A stretch of DNA of 64,000 nucleotides from Pachyseris speciosa (Eukaryota; Cnidaria; Anthozoa; Scleractinia; Pachyseridae): assembly GCA_016490735.1 (NCBI GenBank), contig JAEMWC010000010.1, forward strand, positions 385,001 through 449,000, in the 5' to 3' direction. The notes beneath the pieces were generated by a model that saw nothing but the letters and a program-made list of their open reading frames with translations, was not told where the DNA came from and did not search any database. A program made the position numbers and the translations under genes. This document shows, in pieces, positions 21,427 to 32,935 of this stretch. Within the stretch, counting starts at the first letter, position 1; every line of letters starts with the position of its first letter.

Positions 21427-24400
21427 GTCATTTCTCACTGTGATATGCCTCGATTATATTTATGAACTTCCCAGGAACAACATGATTTCCACCAAAGTCT
21501 ACTTATGTTTGCGTTTTCAATTTTTTGTATTCGCACAAACTCTAGCGAAAACTGAAATATTTCACATAAGGAAAACGAATTGAACAGATGTGAGTAAATG
21601 ATTTTGTATAGGGATGGCTCAGTAGTTCTAATTCTCTGCGCACAAATCGAAAACTTGAATAACTTAGTGAAGAAACACCTGGTATGTCGTGTAATATAAA
21701 ATAGAACTGCTAAATATGAATACCACTTGCGAACGGTTTTAACATGTTCAGTGAAGCTTTCCTTGTAAATAACCACCTAAGTAAGATATTGTTCATCGTC
21801 CCATTTATTTAAAAAAATTGGTTCCAGAAGAATAGAACACACTTAAAAGGGCGTAGACTGTTGAAGGAATGATTTCCACTCCATAAACGTACGGTAACTT
21901 GTAAATAAGAAAAGAATATAAATCCAACAAAAAGAATTATTGTAAATAAACCTGTTGCCACCTGTAACACGACTTAGCTTATTTGAGACACTTTGCTGAA
22001 CGGTTCAGTATTCACCGTTCTTTGTGACTCTGGATCCAAACTATGTGAAACTTTCAAAACCGTCGTTTGGTCGAATTTGCGGTTGAAATATTGTTGGTAT
22101 TTGCGAAACTCCATTTAGGAAGGAATATTATACTACGTAGCAGTGTAATAATGGTTCTCTTCTGTCTTTCGCCCAAGTTTCAGTGAATTGATAACAATTT
22201 AGATACCCTCAGAATGTCTTGTTTATAAACCCCACACTCTTTCTGTCTATTAGCTCTTCCGTTATTTCTACTGTTTTAAAAGGTATCAGATGCCATACAC
22301 TGTTTTAAAACAAAACGAGATCTATTGGCCCCAAATTGAAACTCTTCAAATTTAAATCTCTCAAATCATACGTCTGAGTGAGTCTTAGGGAGTGAAATCC
22401 TCTTTATATATTCTTGGAAACTGCATTAATTTGGTTTTTATAAATTAACCCCTTCGTTCTGCTCGAATGATCTCAAAGTCGTTGCTTGGCGCCCTGTTAC
22501 CAGGTTTAACCCATTTATCACGTTCCCTGTCATTTGTTATGTTCAGCATGAGCGAGTTCCCATGCGCAGTGCTTCTCTTTTACAGCTCTAAACCACAAAA
22601 ATTGGCAAATTTTATAGGATTTCTTTTATCCTCTGCTCTCCTATAAACAATCATTTCGTTTTCCTTGAATGCACCTGCTCTGTCACAAGTTCAAAAACAG
22701 GAAGCAATAGGCAAGACAACAGCATCGGTTTACGCACATTTATTCATAAACGTAGTTCAATTTAAGGAAAACATTGGGTTAATAAGTTTGGCTAATTGTC
22801 GTATGGCACCCGCTCTTAATTTGCCGGGCGAGAAAAAAGATTAATAAGCATGGAACAGTTAACATTTTAAGAGGGGCAAATTTTTGGCGGTGTAGCTCTG
22901 GCGTTTTGTGTACTTAATGACCGAGTCCCTGATCATTAGATCACCAAACATTTGACGGGATAAACTTTTTTTCTTACCTGTGGGTGAACGACAAACAGTG
23001 AGCAGAACATCTCGTTAAACTTCTGAAAAAAGGTATTAGGAATTTTTTTTCTATTTCGGAGTGGAGATGAGGAGGTGTAGGTGGGTGGGAGGAGGGAGGG
23101 GGGTGGGGGAGTGGGTGGTCGGGGTGTGGGCGGAAGAAATTCTTCCCGAACTGAAACACGGCTGTAAGGCAATTTCAGACAAACACAAGGAACACTCAAC
23201 GATTACCAGGAATTAGGGATCATTTATCTCAGAACTATATTTCATAGACGGTCGAAAAGCTCGAAGCTATGATCTGTACCTAGTTTCAAAATTGTACTGA
23301 AGGAGGAAAGAAATATCTTGGAGTATCTTACTGAGTACAGGCAATTCCTGATGGAAACTGAGTGTGCTGCCGCGTTTTTGTTTGTTTGTTTTTTTTTTTC
23401 GTTTTATTCTGGTGTTGTTTTGTTTTCGTTAGTGTTTTGGTTTTGTTTTGTCCAGATTTGTTTAGGTTTAGTGGTTTCGAGTTTTGAGAATAAAAAAAAT
23501 ATAGAAGTTTTCCTACGAGTGCACTCTCTCCTTCACCATTTAAGCCCCTCTCTAAACATATTCGACAAATCTTTGTAGCCTCGCAGCTCCTATCAGCTCT
23601 TAATTTCAGTGGCGGGGATAGTGTAGCAGCCCTATTGTTTTAGGGCTAGGGTCCATTGTTTGTGTTGTTTGTTCTTTTGTCTCAACTGAAGGGTGGTCTC
23701 CAATCAGGTGAGACCTTGTAAGAGCTGCGAGGTGCCCCGAATCTTTACCTAGCTCAGTTGTTCTACTATGAGCTCGATTGGTTTGAATTTGATATTGGCG
23801 GCCATATGCTTGAGCCGGTTGGATTTTCTTTTCTACCAAGTTTTCAAATTCTCTCCGCCTATTAATTAATTCTCAAGTTTATTTCATTACTTCTCTACAA
23901 CGAATACTTCTCTGCAAGAAAAAGAACAAAAAATATGTTTATTTGTTCCCTAAGAACTGTCGTCCTCCTTCGATCTACCAGAATTTACGACGCCCTAACA
24001 TGATTCCTTTTTGCGCTCACAGTTTCTTGTTTCTACATTTAAGATCATATCAAATTTAAAGAGGTGATTAGGACACCTTAAACGTTTCTTGCGTAAAGCC
24101 GCGGGTGAATTAAATTTTGCGCTTGTATAATTTTCTTCAAAAGCAAAATTCGTTCGCTTTTATCCTAAATGAAAGTCAGTTTCGCCGCGACCTCGATGCT
24201 AGGCTTGATTAACACATTTGATGAGTTTTTTAGAGGACAACTTAGAGGTAGACTCTCCTTGAAATGTTTAAACTAATTGACTTCTTTTGCACTCTCTGAT
24301 CAAAAGTCGATCTCTCCTTACACCATAGATAGCTCAATTATTTCACAGGAGACAAGGCGTTATCATTTTTAAACAGCCAATCTAGTTGGTGGGCGCTCAA

Positions 24401-24766
24401 TTACAACAGGTGTTTGTATAGAGTGCGCCAGCAAGGAATAACGATTGTCATAGAAAAATATTGTCCATCAATTTGTGTAACCACAGAGTTAATTGAGAAT
24501 AGCAAGCTCTGTTGGGGTGGAATGATTAGCTATTTAGCGTATGTTCCTTTCGGCGGCTTTTACAGACGTAACTTCTTTTCCGAAGTGGTCACGTTTCGAA
24601 CAGAAAGTAAAGAGAAGGAAGCACGTACAAAGCAGAAAACGACGAGAAAGACGCGTATGAAAATAAAGGGAGATCAGAACAAACAAAACTGTAGTTCAGC
24701 CCGCCAAACAACGTTTAAACACATACTGCCTGTTTTAAACATGGCAGAAAATTTGATGATCACGTA
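21427..24766 (+). other. Unit 3 3' UTR and downstream module
   Basis: Paralogous to 7165-10560 with small indels. The G-rich patch is at 23066-23125. The - strand small reading frame (23615-23810) is broken by a stop (CTGAGCTAG) where unit 6 reads CTGAGCAAG. The module is cut at about 24766, where sequence switches directly into the unit 4 upstream module (ATGATCACGTACGG then TATCGATTGC); that is a recombination joint. Confidence 0.6.
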
Positions 24767-25744
24767 CGGTATCGATTGCTACACATTATTCAAATTCAAG
24801 TCACCAAGTCACAAGCTCTTCAAATTTCAATCTCTTAAGTTCTAGCGCACAAATCATCATTTTATTTTGTACTCGGAACCGGCCTGATAATTTCCGTTTT
24901 CACGCATTTAATATTAAGAGCAAGTCTCTAAACAAACAAAAGGATTTTCACTGCTTTGGATCAACTTAATTTCCTTTTTGTTTTGATACTGATGTACGAA
25001 TAAAAATTGAAGAGCTGTAAAACATAATAACAATCAGTAAAAAGCTATCTCTGGCTAAAAAGTCTCTGAACTATTTATCTTTCGGCTGTCAGTCTACAGC
25101 CTTCGATTAACAAAAAAAAATGAAAAATATAAATAGTAAAACGAACAATGGAGGAAGAAAATTCCATGTATGAATTAAGACAGCTACATCAGTATTTCCT
25201 TTAAGAATAGAGTCCTTATTGGGTAGCACCCTTGCCGGAGATATTGACAGCATTATTCATGAGCATTAGAAAAACCAAATTTACTTCTTAATTTACAAAT
25301 GTCACTCCTTACAAATTCTTTGTTTACTAGGGTGAACAACTTACTGAATAAAACCAAACTGTATGTTTGATTGCGTAGTCGCGAGAACATTTTTTTTTTA
25401 TCCTTAACAAGCCTATTCAATTGAACACCCTCTTCAAGCTTGACAAGGACTGACGTACTGAGAGCAATAGAAATACATCTGTGCAGAACTGGAGCACGTA
25501 GAGTGGTAACAAATTCCATGAAAATTCATAATTATCATGCAAATCCCTTTCTTATCAGCACAGCTTGGACACAAAACACACGCAACGTCATGAGGAGAGT
25601 CTTCATGGGGCCATAGTTTAAACCATTATCAATACCTGGCGAGCAGTGAATGGTGAGAAAGAAACCATCCTAACCTTCAGCATAAATGAAACAACGCTTG
25701 CCCTTAAAACGGAAACGCCACAGCAGGACTATCAGAAAGTGAAA
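24767..25744 (+). promoter_or_regulatory. Unit 4 upstream module and 5' UTR
   Basis: Shares 24767-25620 with 27463-28510 (about 90%). The TATA-like CATAAATG at 25681-25688 lies 64 bp before ATG 25745; the leader ends GACTATCAGAAAGTGAAA as in units 1 and 3. An in-frame upstream ATG at 25646 precedes this box, so it is unlikely to be used. Confidence 0.55.
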
Positions 25745-26725
25745 ATGAATACAACGGTAAACGCATCGAGCTGCTCCATCTCGCTTAACCCTACTGTAGC
25801 AAAAATTGGGCAGACCTTTGTTTCCTGTGTCATCTTTGTTGTCTCGCTTGTCGGGAATTCCTTGATTGGAATAGCTGTTTACAAAACGCAGGCTTTGAGA
25901 ATACAAGTCAACCTTTTCATTGTCAACATGGCCATGTCCGATGTGTTGTATCCTGTAGTTCTGTTCCCGTTGAACGTCACTCAGTTGTACTCTAACTCTT
26001 GGCTTATCAGTGGTCCTCTTGGTCAGGCCTTGTGTAAGCTGACTCCCTTCTTATCACATGTCTCCGGTGTTGTGTCTATTCAGAGCCTGGTTCAGGTGGC
26101 AGCGGATCGATTTGGAGCTGTGGTGTTTCTTCTTCGCCATCCACTCATCATTTCAAAGCTGTGCCCCCACGTCATTCTCGCCACCTGGATCATTGCTTTA
26201 GTAATCAACTCTCCGTATGTCATCGCCCTCAAACCTGTTGAATACGAAGGACCATGGTTTTGTCGCTATCAGAATGAACTGTATGGAGAGTCCTTCTCTC
26301 TTCCACATTACCTCCTAGCAGGCTATGTTGTATTTCTATATATCCCTTTCGCCTTGTTGGTCGTATTTTACTCCATGATTCTTAGCAAAGTCAAGTCACA
26401 GAAGATTCCAGGCGAACAATCAACCAACGCTGAGCAGCAACGAGCGAAAAGAAACAGAAACGAGCTGAAGATGGCCATTGCTGTCGTGTTGGGGTTTGCA
26501 CTGTGCTGGGTACCATTCAGCATTACTCATTTGTTAATCCACTTTGACAGTGACATTAGTTCAGCTTGTAGCTTCTTTATCTATGAGTACATTGCTTGGT
26601 TTCTGATCCGCTCAAATTGTGCCATCAATCCATGTATCTGTTTTATTTTCAGTAGTAATTATCAAAGAGCTCTTAAGACTCTCTTGAAGTGTTATAGAGG
26701 CGCAGATCAACACGGTAGATCTTAA
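25745..26725 (+). CDS. Rhodopsin-like (class A) G-protein-coupled receptor, intact, unit 4
   Basis: A single-exon receptor of 326 aa, seven membrane segments, no signal peptide. Visible: N-glycosylation sites NTT (2-4) and NAS (6-8); TM1 with GNS (N38); TM2 NMAMSD (D66); Cys97 and Cys173, the likely disulfide between TM3 and the second outer loop; DRF (121-123) in place of DRY; W148 in TM4; P201 in TM5; a basic third inner loop containing KIPGEQS; FALCWVP (C254-P257) in TM6; NPCIC (295-299) in TM7, so the usual Tyr is Cys; and helix 8 with Cys316. The pattern is like peptide-receptor class A families of anthozoans, but ligand and G protein cannot be read from sequence. I start at 25745 because all paralogs begin MN-TT-N-SSC here and the TATA-like box lies between this ATG and the upstream one. 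Expression follows its own promoter; neighbours are paralogs. Confidence 0.93.
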   Translation: MNTTVNASSCSISLNPTVAKIGQTFVSCVIFVVSLVGNSLIGIAVYKTQALRIQVNLFIVNMAMSDVLYPVVLFPLNVTQLYSNSWLISGPLGQALCKLTPFLSHVSGVVSIQSLVQVAADRFGAVVFLLRHPLIISKLCPHVILATWIIALVINSPYVIALKPVEYEGPWFCRYQNELYGESFSLPHYLLAGYVVFLYIPFALLVVFYSMILSKVKSQKIPGEQSTNAEQQRAKRNRNELKMAIAVVLGFALCWVPFSITHLLIHFDSDISSACSFFIYEYIAWFLIRSNCAINPCICFIFSSNYQRALKTLLKCYRGADQHGRS

Positions 26726-27570
26726 AAATTGTACCTCTTGTATGCCTCGGTTTCTGAAGCACTCAAGTACCACACAATTTCCAGTAAAGCCTAACAATGC
26801 AGGTTCGGTTTTTCAATTTCCTGTATTCGTACAAAATTAGTGAAAAATGAACTTCACACAAGTAAAAGGAACTGAAGTAAGTCAATTGTAAATTGTTGAT
26901 GGAAGACCAGTTTTGTACGCACGAACCAAATACTTGAAAATTTGAAAAGATACCTGCTATGCCTTGTAATTTAAGATATAACTCGAGAATTTCACTTGTA
27001 CAAAGGTTTTAACATGTTCAATAACACTCTACTTGTAAATAGTCACATAAGTAAGATGTTGTACCTCGTAGCAACCTCTTAGCAACTGTCATAAATTTGA
27101 AACACTTTGCTGGACGGTTATTCAGTAACCGTTCTTTGTAACTTTGGACGTAAACAATATAAAGGATGTTGATCGGATTTCAAAACCGTTCTTTCACAGG
27201 TCAACGGATTTGCCTTTGAAATAATGTTGGTGTTGTTACGGACCTTTAGTTAGTTAGGATTAATGTTTAACCATGCTTCTGATAAAACGTGAATAAACTA
27301 TTCCAACGTAGAACTCTTGTGATCGTCTTCTTTCTCGCGTCACGTACACAGTTTCAGCAAATTAAACACAATAACAGCTTAGACATCAACAAAATGTCTA
27401 ATTTAACAACAAAGATTCTTTCTATCTGTTAAAACATCGTTTACAGTTGTTTCAAAGGTATCGAGTGCTACACATTATTTAAATTCAAGTCACCAAGCCA
27501 CAAGCTCTTCAAATTTGAACTCTTAAGTTTCAGAGCACAAATCATCATTTTATTTTATACTCGGAACCGA
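26726..27570 (+). other. Unit 4 3' UTR and flank
   Basis: 3' UTR diverged from the other units, AATAAA at 27292-27297. From 27463 the sequence repeats the start of the unit 4 upstream module (24767). Confidence 0.55.
27292..27297 (+). terminator. Poly(A) signal AATAAA, unit 4
   Basis: AATAAA 567 bp after the stop of the intact receptor, followed by CTATTCCAACGTAG, the unit 4 form of the conserved 3' block. Confidence 0.5.
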
Positions 27571-27577
27571 CCTGATA

Positions 27578-27764
27578 GAGGCCCTGCCAGGGGAGGAGGG
27601 TCCCGTGTCGCTTGTCTGAATTTTAAAATTTCCCCTAATTCTCGGCCTTGATGCCACTGTCGGAATTTTGCCGGGAGTGATGTCGCCTGTCGGGATTTCA
27701 TTTTCTCTGCTGTCGCTACTTTTTGGGCCATGTCGCTTGTCGGAATTTACCTCGGAAGGGCCTC
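27578..27764. mobile_element. 187-bp MITE-like insertion
   Basis: Ends GAGGCCCTGCC and GGAAGGGCCTC form short inverted repeats. CTGATA (27572-27577) and CTGGTA (27765-27770) flank it, and the parallel unit at 24892 reads CCTGATAATTT without it. Interior has three copies of TGTCGCTTGTCGG-like sequence. Confidence 0.65.
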
Positions 27765-27770
27765 CTGGTA

Positions 27771-28510
27771 GTTTGAATTTTCACGCACTTAATATTAAGA
27801 GCAAGTCTCTAAACAAACAATAGGATTTTCACTGCTTTGGATCAACTTAATTTCCTTTTTGTTATGATACTGATGTACGAATAAAAATTGAAGAGCTGTA
27901 AAAACATAATAACAATCAGTAAAAAGCTTTCTCTGGCTAAAATGTGTATAACTATTTAGCTTTCGGCTGTCAGTCTACAGCCTTCGATTAATTAAAAAAA
28001 TGAAAAATATAAATAGTAAAACGAACAATGAAGGAAGAAGACTGGATGTATGAATTAAGTCAGCTACATGTCAGTATTTTTCTTTAAGAATAGAGTACTT
28101 ATTGGGTAGCACCCTTGCCGGAGATATTGACAGCATTTTTCAGGAGCATGACAAAAACCAAATTTACTTCTTATTTTATAAATGTCACTACCTACGAATT
28201 CTTTGTCGGACTAGGGTAAACAAGCTACTGAATAAAACCCAAACTGTATTTTTTTGATTGCGTCGTCGCGAGAACAATTTTTCGTAATGCTTCGACAAGC
28301 CTATTCAACTGAACACCCGCTTCAAGTTTGACAAGGACTGACGTACTGAGGGCAATAGAAATACATCTGTGCAGAACTGGGGCACGTAGAGTGGTAATAA
28401 TTTCCATGAAAATTCATCATTATCGTGTAAACCCCTTAATTATCCGGCAGCAAAACTTGGACACAAAATACACGCAACGTTATCAGGAGAGTCTTCATGG
28501 GGCCATAGTT
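27771..28510 (+). other. Orphan upstream module (unit 4b)
   Basis: Copy of 24900-25620 without a receptor. Homology stops at about 28510, before the TATA-like box. No gene seen to 28617. Confidence 0.6.
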
Positions 28511-28617
28511 TCGACGATTATCGATGCAAAAAGTGGCAACTCTACGGTGATACTGAATTTTCTTTAGTTTGATCAACTTGAAGTGCTACTAAGATCAGAA
28601 AATCACTTGTCTTTTTC

Positions 28618-29107
28618 TTCAAATTTCGAAAGTGTGTTAGCTTAACACCCGACTCGCAAAATATCAAGCTTTAATTTCAAGCAGAAGACTGTTTTCTTTG
28701 AGTACAACTTTTTAATTTAACGGTCCGCCATTACTCACGTTCATAACTAACCGATTAGGCCTCGGAGAGCTGGATCCAGGATAAAATGACGTCATTTACT
28801 CACTGGTTTAGAATTGCAGTGTGTGAATGCAGCTTATTAAGTATTCAAAACACCAGTTTGAGAGTCTGAAAGCTCAAAATTCCCATGCTGCATACTAAAT
28901 CAGCCGGGTTTACACACACTGCATTCTTACTCCTGTGAGCTTTCTACGTCATTTTGTCCTCGATCCAGTTCTCTCAAGATTTTGAAGTTAGTAATGGCGG
29001 ATCACTAAATAGAAATATTTCAGTCAAAATAAAAAACTGACTTCTCCAAATTAAAGCTTGAAATTTCGCGAGTTGTTTGTTGAGCAAACACACTTTCGAA
29101 ATTTGAA
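28618..29107. mobile_element. 490-bp foldback element
   Basis: Two arms of about 200 bp are inverted copies: TTCAAATTTCGAAAGTGTGT at the left and its complement at the right end, then matching AAGCTTTAATTT, GCCATTACT/AGTAATGGC and CTGGATCCAGGA/TCGATCCAG further in. No coding; typical of a large MITE. Target duplication not clear. Confidence 0.75.
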
Positions 29108-29526
29108 CAAAAAAGGCACTGCTTGTAAATAGCCACATAAGTGAGATGTTGATGGCCGTAGCAACAATAATAATAATAAAAAAAAAATTAAACTCGGCGT
29201 TAAATCGTGAAAATACGGTATATATGAATAATAAAACAAAGAATATAATGAAGAAAGCTCCATCAATAATTGACGTGCTGCAAATCGCGAGAAAGAACCA
29301 ACTGAACCTTCAGCATAAATAGAGCAACGTTGGCCCTACCAAATCCTAACAATGTTTGTTTCCTCAGTTTTCTGTAGGCGCACAAATATAAGTGAATACT
29401 GCAATACTTAATTCACGTAAGTAAAGAGAAATTGTAATTTTTTTACATGGATGACTAGTTGTGTACGCACGAACCTAAACCTTGGATAACTCAGTGAAGA
29501 AATACCTGATATGCCGTCTAATATAA
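29108..29526 (+). pseudogene. Receptor unit 5 relic: promoter joined to 3' UTR, exon deleted
   Basis: 29266-29335 matches the unit 1 promoter, with CATAAATA at 29314-29321 and GAGCAACGTTGGCCCT. The very next bases (29336 on) match the receptor 3' UTR (compare 7220-7430). The whole coding exon is missing. The 3' UTR is then interrupted by a 6.3-kb element and continues at 35790. An (AAT)n run lies at 29168-29180. Confidence 0.75.
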
Positions 29527-30685
29527 CAGGAGTGCTCAACGACTTCTTTTTCTAAAAAGTATTCTTATCCGTCCACACAACAAATTGACACTAGAGCAGT
29601 CACACCTGATTAATAATTAACTTTCGTGGGAAAAAAGGGCCGATCCTCAGTTCCAGCAAGCGTCAGTATCTAGGATTCTCAGCCAGCAAGGCAATTTACA
29701 CAAAACTCAACTCCCAGCCAGGAGAGCTTTCAAACCTTTGTCGTTTACCAGCAAATCGGATTCAAAAAGATATTCGCCAGCCAGCAAGTGTGAGAAAAGT
29801 TCCCGGTTCCCAGCAAAACGGAAATTTAACTTTAACGTGATTTTAAAAAAGTGGACTTTAAGGTTTGTAATTGAAGAATTCCCAATAACGTTATTTCTCT
29901 CTTTTCCAACCTTGACAAAGCCAGTCTCAAGGCAAATAGACTGTCATGGTGCACTCAGCTGTATAAATTGGTAGATGCCACTACAGTAACGTTTATAATT
30001 ACAAAGAAAAGGCCTTACTTGTCATTAAATCCTGACAATGAACATCCTCCTCCCTTCGGCGCCAGAGACCTCTGCTCGTAGGGAACCTCCTCCCTTGGTG
30101 AAGCACGTACTCTGCAAATTTACCCCTTCACAGCGCCTCTCCTTCTGATACATCTGGAAACCCTAATCTCTTCACGATGGTTCTCCTTTAGGTCGTCTTT
30201 CTTAATTTCTACGTTTGTATAATAACAGCAAGCAAGCAGCAAGTATCCACCCAAAGGCAAGCTTAATTTTCATATTTTCAGGTATCGTCTGGAAATGGCG
30301 AAGCCATTTCAGATGCTGTTTGAAAGTATTGATCTCGAAGAATGCTGCAAACGATTTCTGTACACGGAAACTGTTGATTACAGCGACATTGCGCATACTA
30401 GTGAACAAAGGCCTTAAATTGTTCCTTTTGTTTTTTTATAAACATGCTGTAATACAACCTTATAATCATGGTATACTTTCTTATTTTGTCGTTTTTTCAA
30501 AACCTCCTGTAAATCTTTAGAAGCAATTTAAATGAGATACGAGTATATAGTATTTTAGTATATACTAAAACAGTGGATAGCGTTGAAGGAGCGCTCTGAT
30601 TGGCTAGTCAAACTCCGAATATCCTTTGCTATTTACCTTCGAGCAACTCGCGAGTGTCGTGCTCCCTCGTGTGAATTTCGAAAAA

Positions 30686-31016
30686 ATGGCGTCCCGGTTT
30701 ACATCCGTGACAAGCGAAGAAATCATCCAAATTAACAACGAAGCAGTCCCTTAAAACACAAACAAAGCGACTAAATTTGGTTTGGCCGTGTTTAAAGGTA
30801 ATGGTTTATGTTTTTAACCTGAAGTTTATCGATAATGAGAAAGGTTTGTTTACAAATGCAAATTAATCTTGCGTAACCTCACTTGTTCACTTGAAAACCA
30901 AAGTTGAATAATATGTTTTTACAGAATGGTTTCAAATACAGAGAGAATTTGCAACTCCATTTGAAAAAATGTCGCCACCAGAACTAAACAAATGTTTTCA
31001 GAAATTTTATCTGTAG
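30686..31016 (+). pseudogene. Two-exon fragment like the N-terminus of Crypton/DUF3504 tyrosine-recombinase proteins
   Basis: Exon 1 (30686-30797) begins MASRFTSVTSEEIIQINNEA; it has a stop (TAA, 30752-30754) where a Lys codon is expected before NTNKATKFGL, and ends at a GT donor. A 127-bp intron (30798-30924, ends ACAG) joins in phase to exon 2 (30925-31016), reading EWFQIQREFATPFEKMSPPE up to a TAG. The N-terminal domain of KIAA1958/Crypton-type recombinase proteins has this look (conserved NTK-ATK-G start, then W, then PFE-M-ELNKC). The catalytic part is absent. Family assignment is from memory of the pattern and moderate; the exon-intron structure is seen directly. Probably a gene piece captured by the surrounding element. 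Confidence 0.55.
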
Positions 31017-31477
31017 TACTAATAAATAGTACTAATAAATAAACAGGATCGAGTGCCACTAAAATTCGAACAATTCCGCTTTCCTCTCAAAGGCAATGGT
31101 TCTAGCTGGAAATATCTACTCCGTGTTTTTTCAGAATAATTGCTTTTGGTTTTGTTTGTACGACACTCAACTGAAACCACTCTAGCCTTAGCTTTTTCCA
31201 TTTATGCATGTCCTACAACTTTCTTGCAGGTGCGTGTACATACTCTATAACTTCATTTTTTCTTCAAAGGGCTGCGAATGGGGACGAATACAACTCAAAA
31301 GAAGTGTCAGTTTTACTTAGGATAACGGCCGGATTGTCTTGAAAACGTTACTGTTAGTTTATCTCATCCTATTTAGCTAACTTTATCCACTGAGCCATGT
31401 TTGAACTACTTTGCGAGTAACTTTCATCAAGTACTGCCCAGTTCAGTTCAGTTAAGTTCAGCTGTAATTTCCAAACA

Positions 31478-32935
31478 AACACATCACATCCACACGAGTA
31501 TAGAGTTTTGCAAGATCTTAAAGACGTCACAAACACATCTACAGAAGACAAGAAGTGTAGAGTTTTGCAAGATCTTAAGACGTCACAAACACATCCACAC
31601 GAATGTAGAGTTTTGCAAGATCTTAAAGACGTCACAAACACATCCACAGAAGGTAAGAATTGTAGAGTTTTGCAAGATCTTAAGGCGTCACAAACACATC
31701 CACACGAGTGTAGAGTTTTGCAAGATCTTAAAAACGTCACAAACACATCCACAGAAGGCAAGAAGTGTAGAGTTTTGCAAGATCTTAAGACGTCACAAAC
31801 ACATCCACACGAATGTAGAGTTTTGCAAGATCTTAAAGACGTCACAAACACATCCACAGAAGGTACGAAATGTAGAGTTTTGCAAGATCTTAAGGCGTCA
31901 CAAACACATCCATACGAGTGTAGAGGTTTGCAAGATCTTAAAGACGTCACAAACACATCCACAGAAGGCAAGAAGTGTAGAGTTTTGCAAGATCTTAAGA
32001 TGTCACAAACACATCCACACGAGTGTAGAGTTTTGCAAGATCTTAAAGACGTCACAAACACATCCACAGAAGGCAAGAAGTGTAGAGTTTTGCAAGATCT
32101 TAGGACGTCACCAACACATCCACACGAATGTAGAGTTTTGCAAGATCTTAAAGACGTCACAAACACATCCACAGAAGGCAAGAAGAGTAGAGTTTTGCAA
32201 GATCTTAAGATGTCACAAACACATCCACACGAGTGTAGAGTTTTGCAAGATCTTAAAGACGTCACAAACACATCCACAGAAGGCAAGAAGTGTAGAGTTT
32301 TGCAAGATCTTAAGACGTAGCAAACACATCCACACGAATGTAGAGTTTTGCAAGATCTTAAAGACGTCACAAACACATCCACAGAAGGTAAGAAATGTAG
32401 AGTTTTGCAACATCTTAAGATGTCACAAACACATCCACACGAGTGTAGAGTTTTGCAAGATCTTAAAGACGTCACAAACACATCCACAGAAGGCAAGACA
32501 TGACCCACCTAGACTAGCATCAGCTACCTGTGGGTATGTCGAATTTGTAAAAAAATATTAATTAGAAAAATAAAGAACTGAGAACTGAGCAAGAAGTGTA
32601 GAGTTTTGCAAGATCTTAAGACGTCACAAACACATCCACACGAGTGTAGAGTTTTGCAAGATCTTAAAGACGTCACAAACACATCCACAGAAGGCAAGAA
32701 GTGTAGAGTTTTGCAAGATCTTAAGACGTCACAAACACGTCCACACGAATGTAGAGTTTTGCAAGATCGTAAAGACGTCACAAACACATCCACAGAATGC
32801 AAGAAGTGTAGAGTTTTGCAAGATCTTAAGACGTCACAAACATATCCACACGAATGTAGAGTTTTTCAAGATCGTAAGGCGTCACAAACACATCCACACG
32901 AGTGTGGAGTTTTGCAAGATCAGCTAGCAAGATCA
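31478..32935. repeat. Minisatellite, two alternating monomers (57 + 48 bp)
   Basis: About 26 monomers sharing TAGAGTTTTGCAAGATCTTA and GACGTCACAAACACATCCAC alternate between a long form (ending AGAAGGCAAGAAG) and a short form (ending CACGAG/CACGAA). The pair is 105 bp, divisible by three, so long reading frames are open on both strands; they are a by-product. Each monomer contains AGATCT and GACGTC palindromes. Confidence 0.95.
32499..32588 (+). mobile_element. 90-bp retroelement tail inserted in the minisatellite
   Basis: Flanked by GCAAGA (32493-32498, 32589-32594) inside a monomer. Ends in AAAATAAAGAACTGAGAACT. It looks like the last bases of a non-LTR retroelement; family not assigned. 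Confidence 0.6.

Noticed and set aside
25646..25744. 33-residue N-terminal extension of the unit 4 receptor
   Set aside because: The TATA-like box lies inside it and no paralog has it; the ATG at 25745 aligns with all other units.
30295..30417. 40-residue frame MAKPFQMLFESIDLEECCKR
   Set aside because: An acceptor-like TTTTCAG precedes it, but it is short, has no recognised domain and no supporting copy in the window.
31369..32508. 379-residue - strand frame of cysteine-rich repeats
   Set aside because: It lies wholly in the 105-bp satellite, has a rival 386-residue frame on the other strand, and exists only because the dimer is divisible by three.
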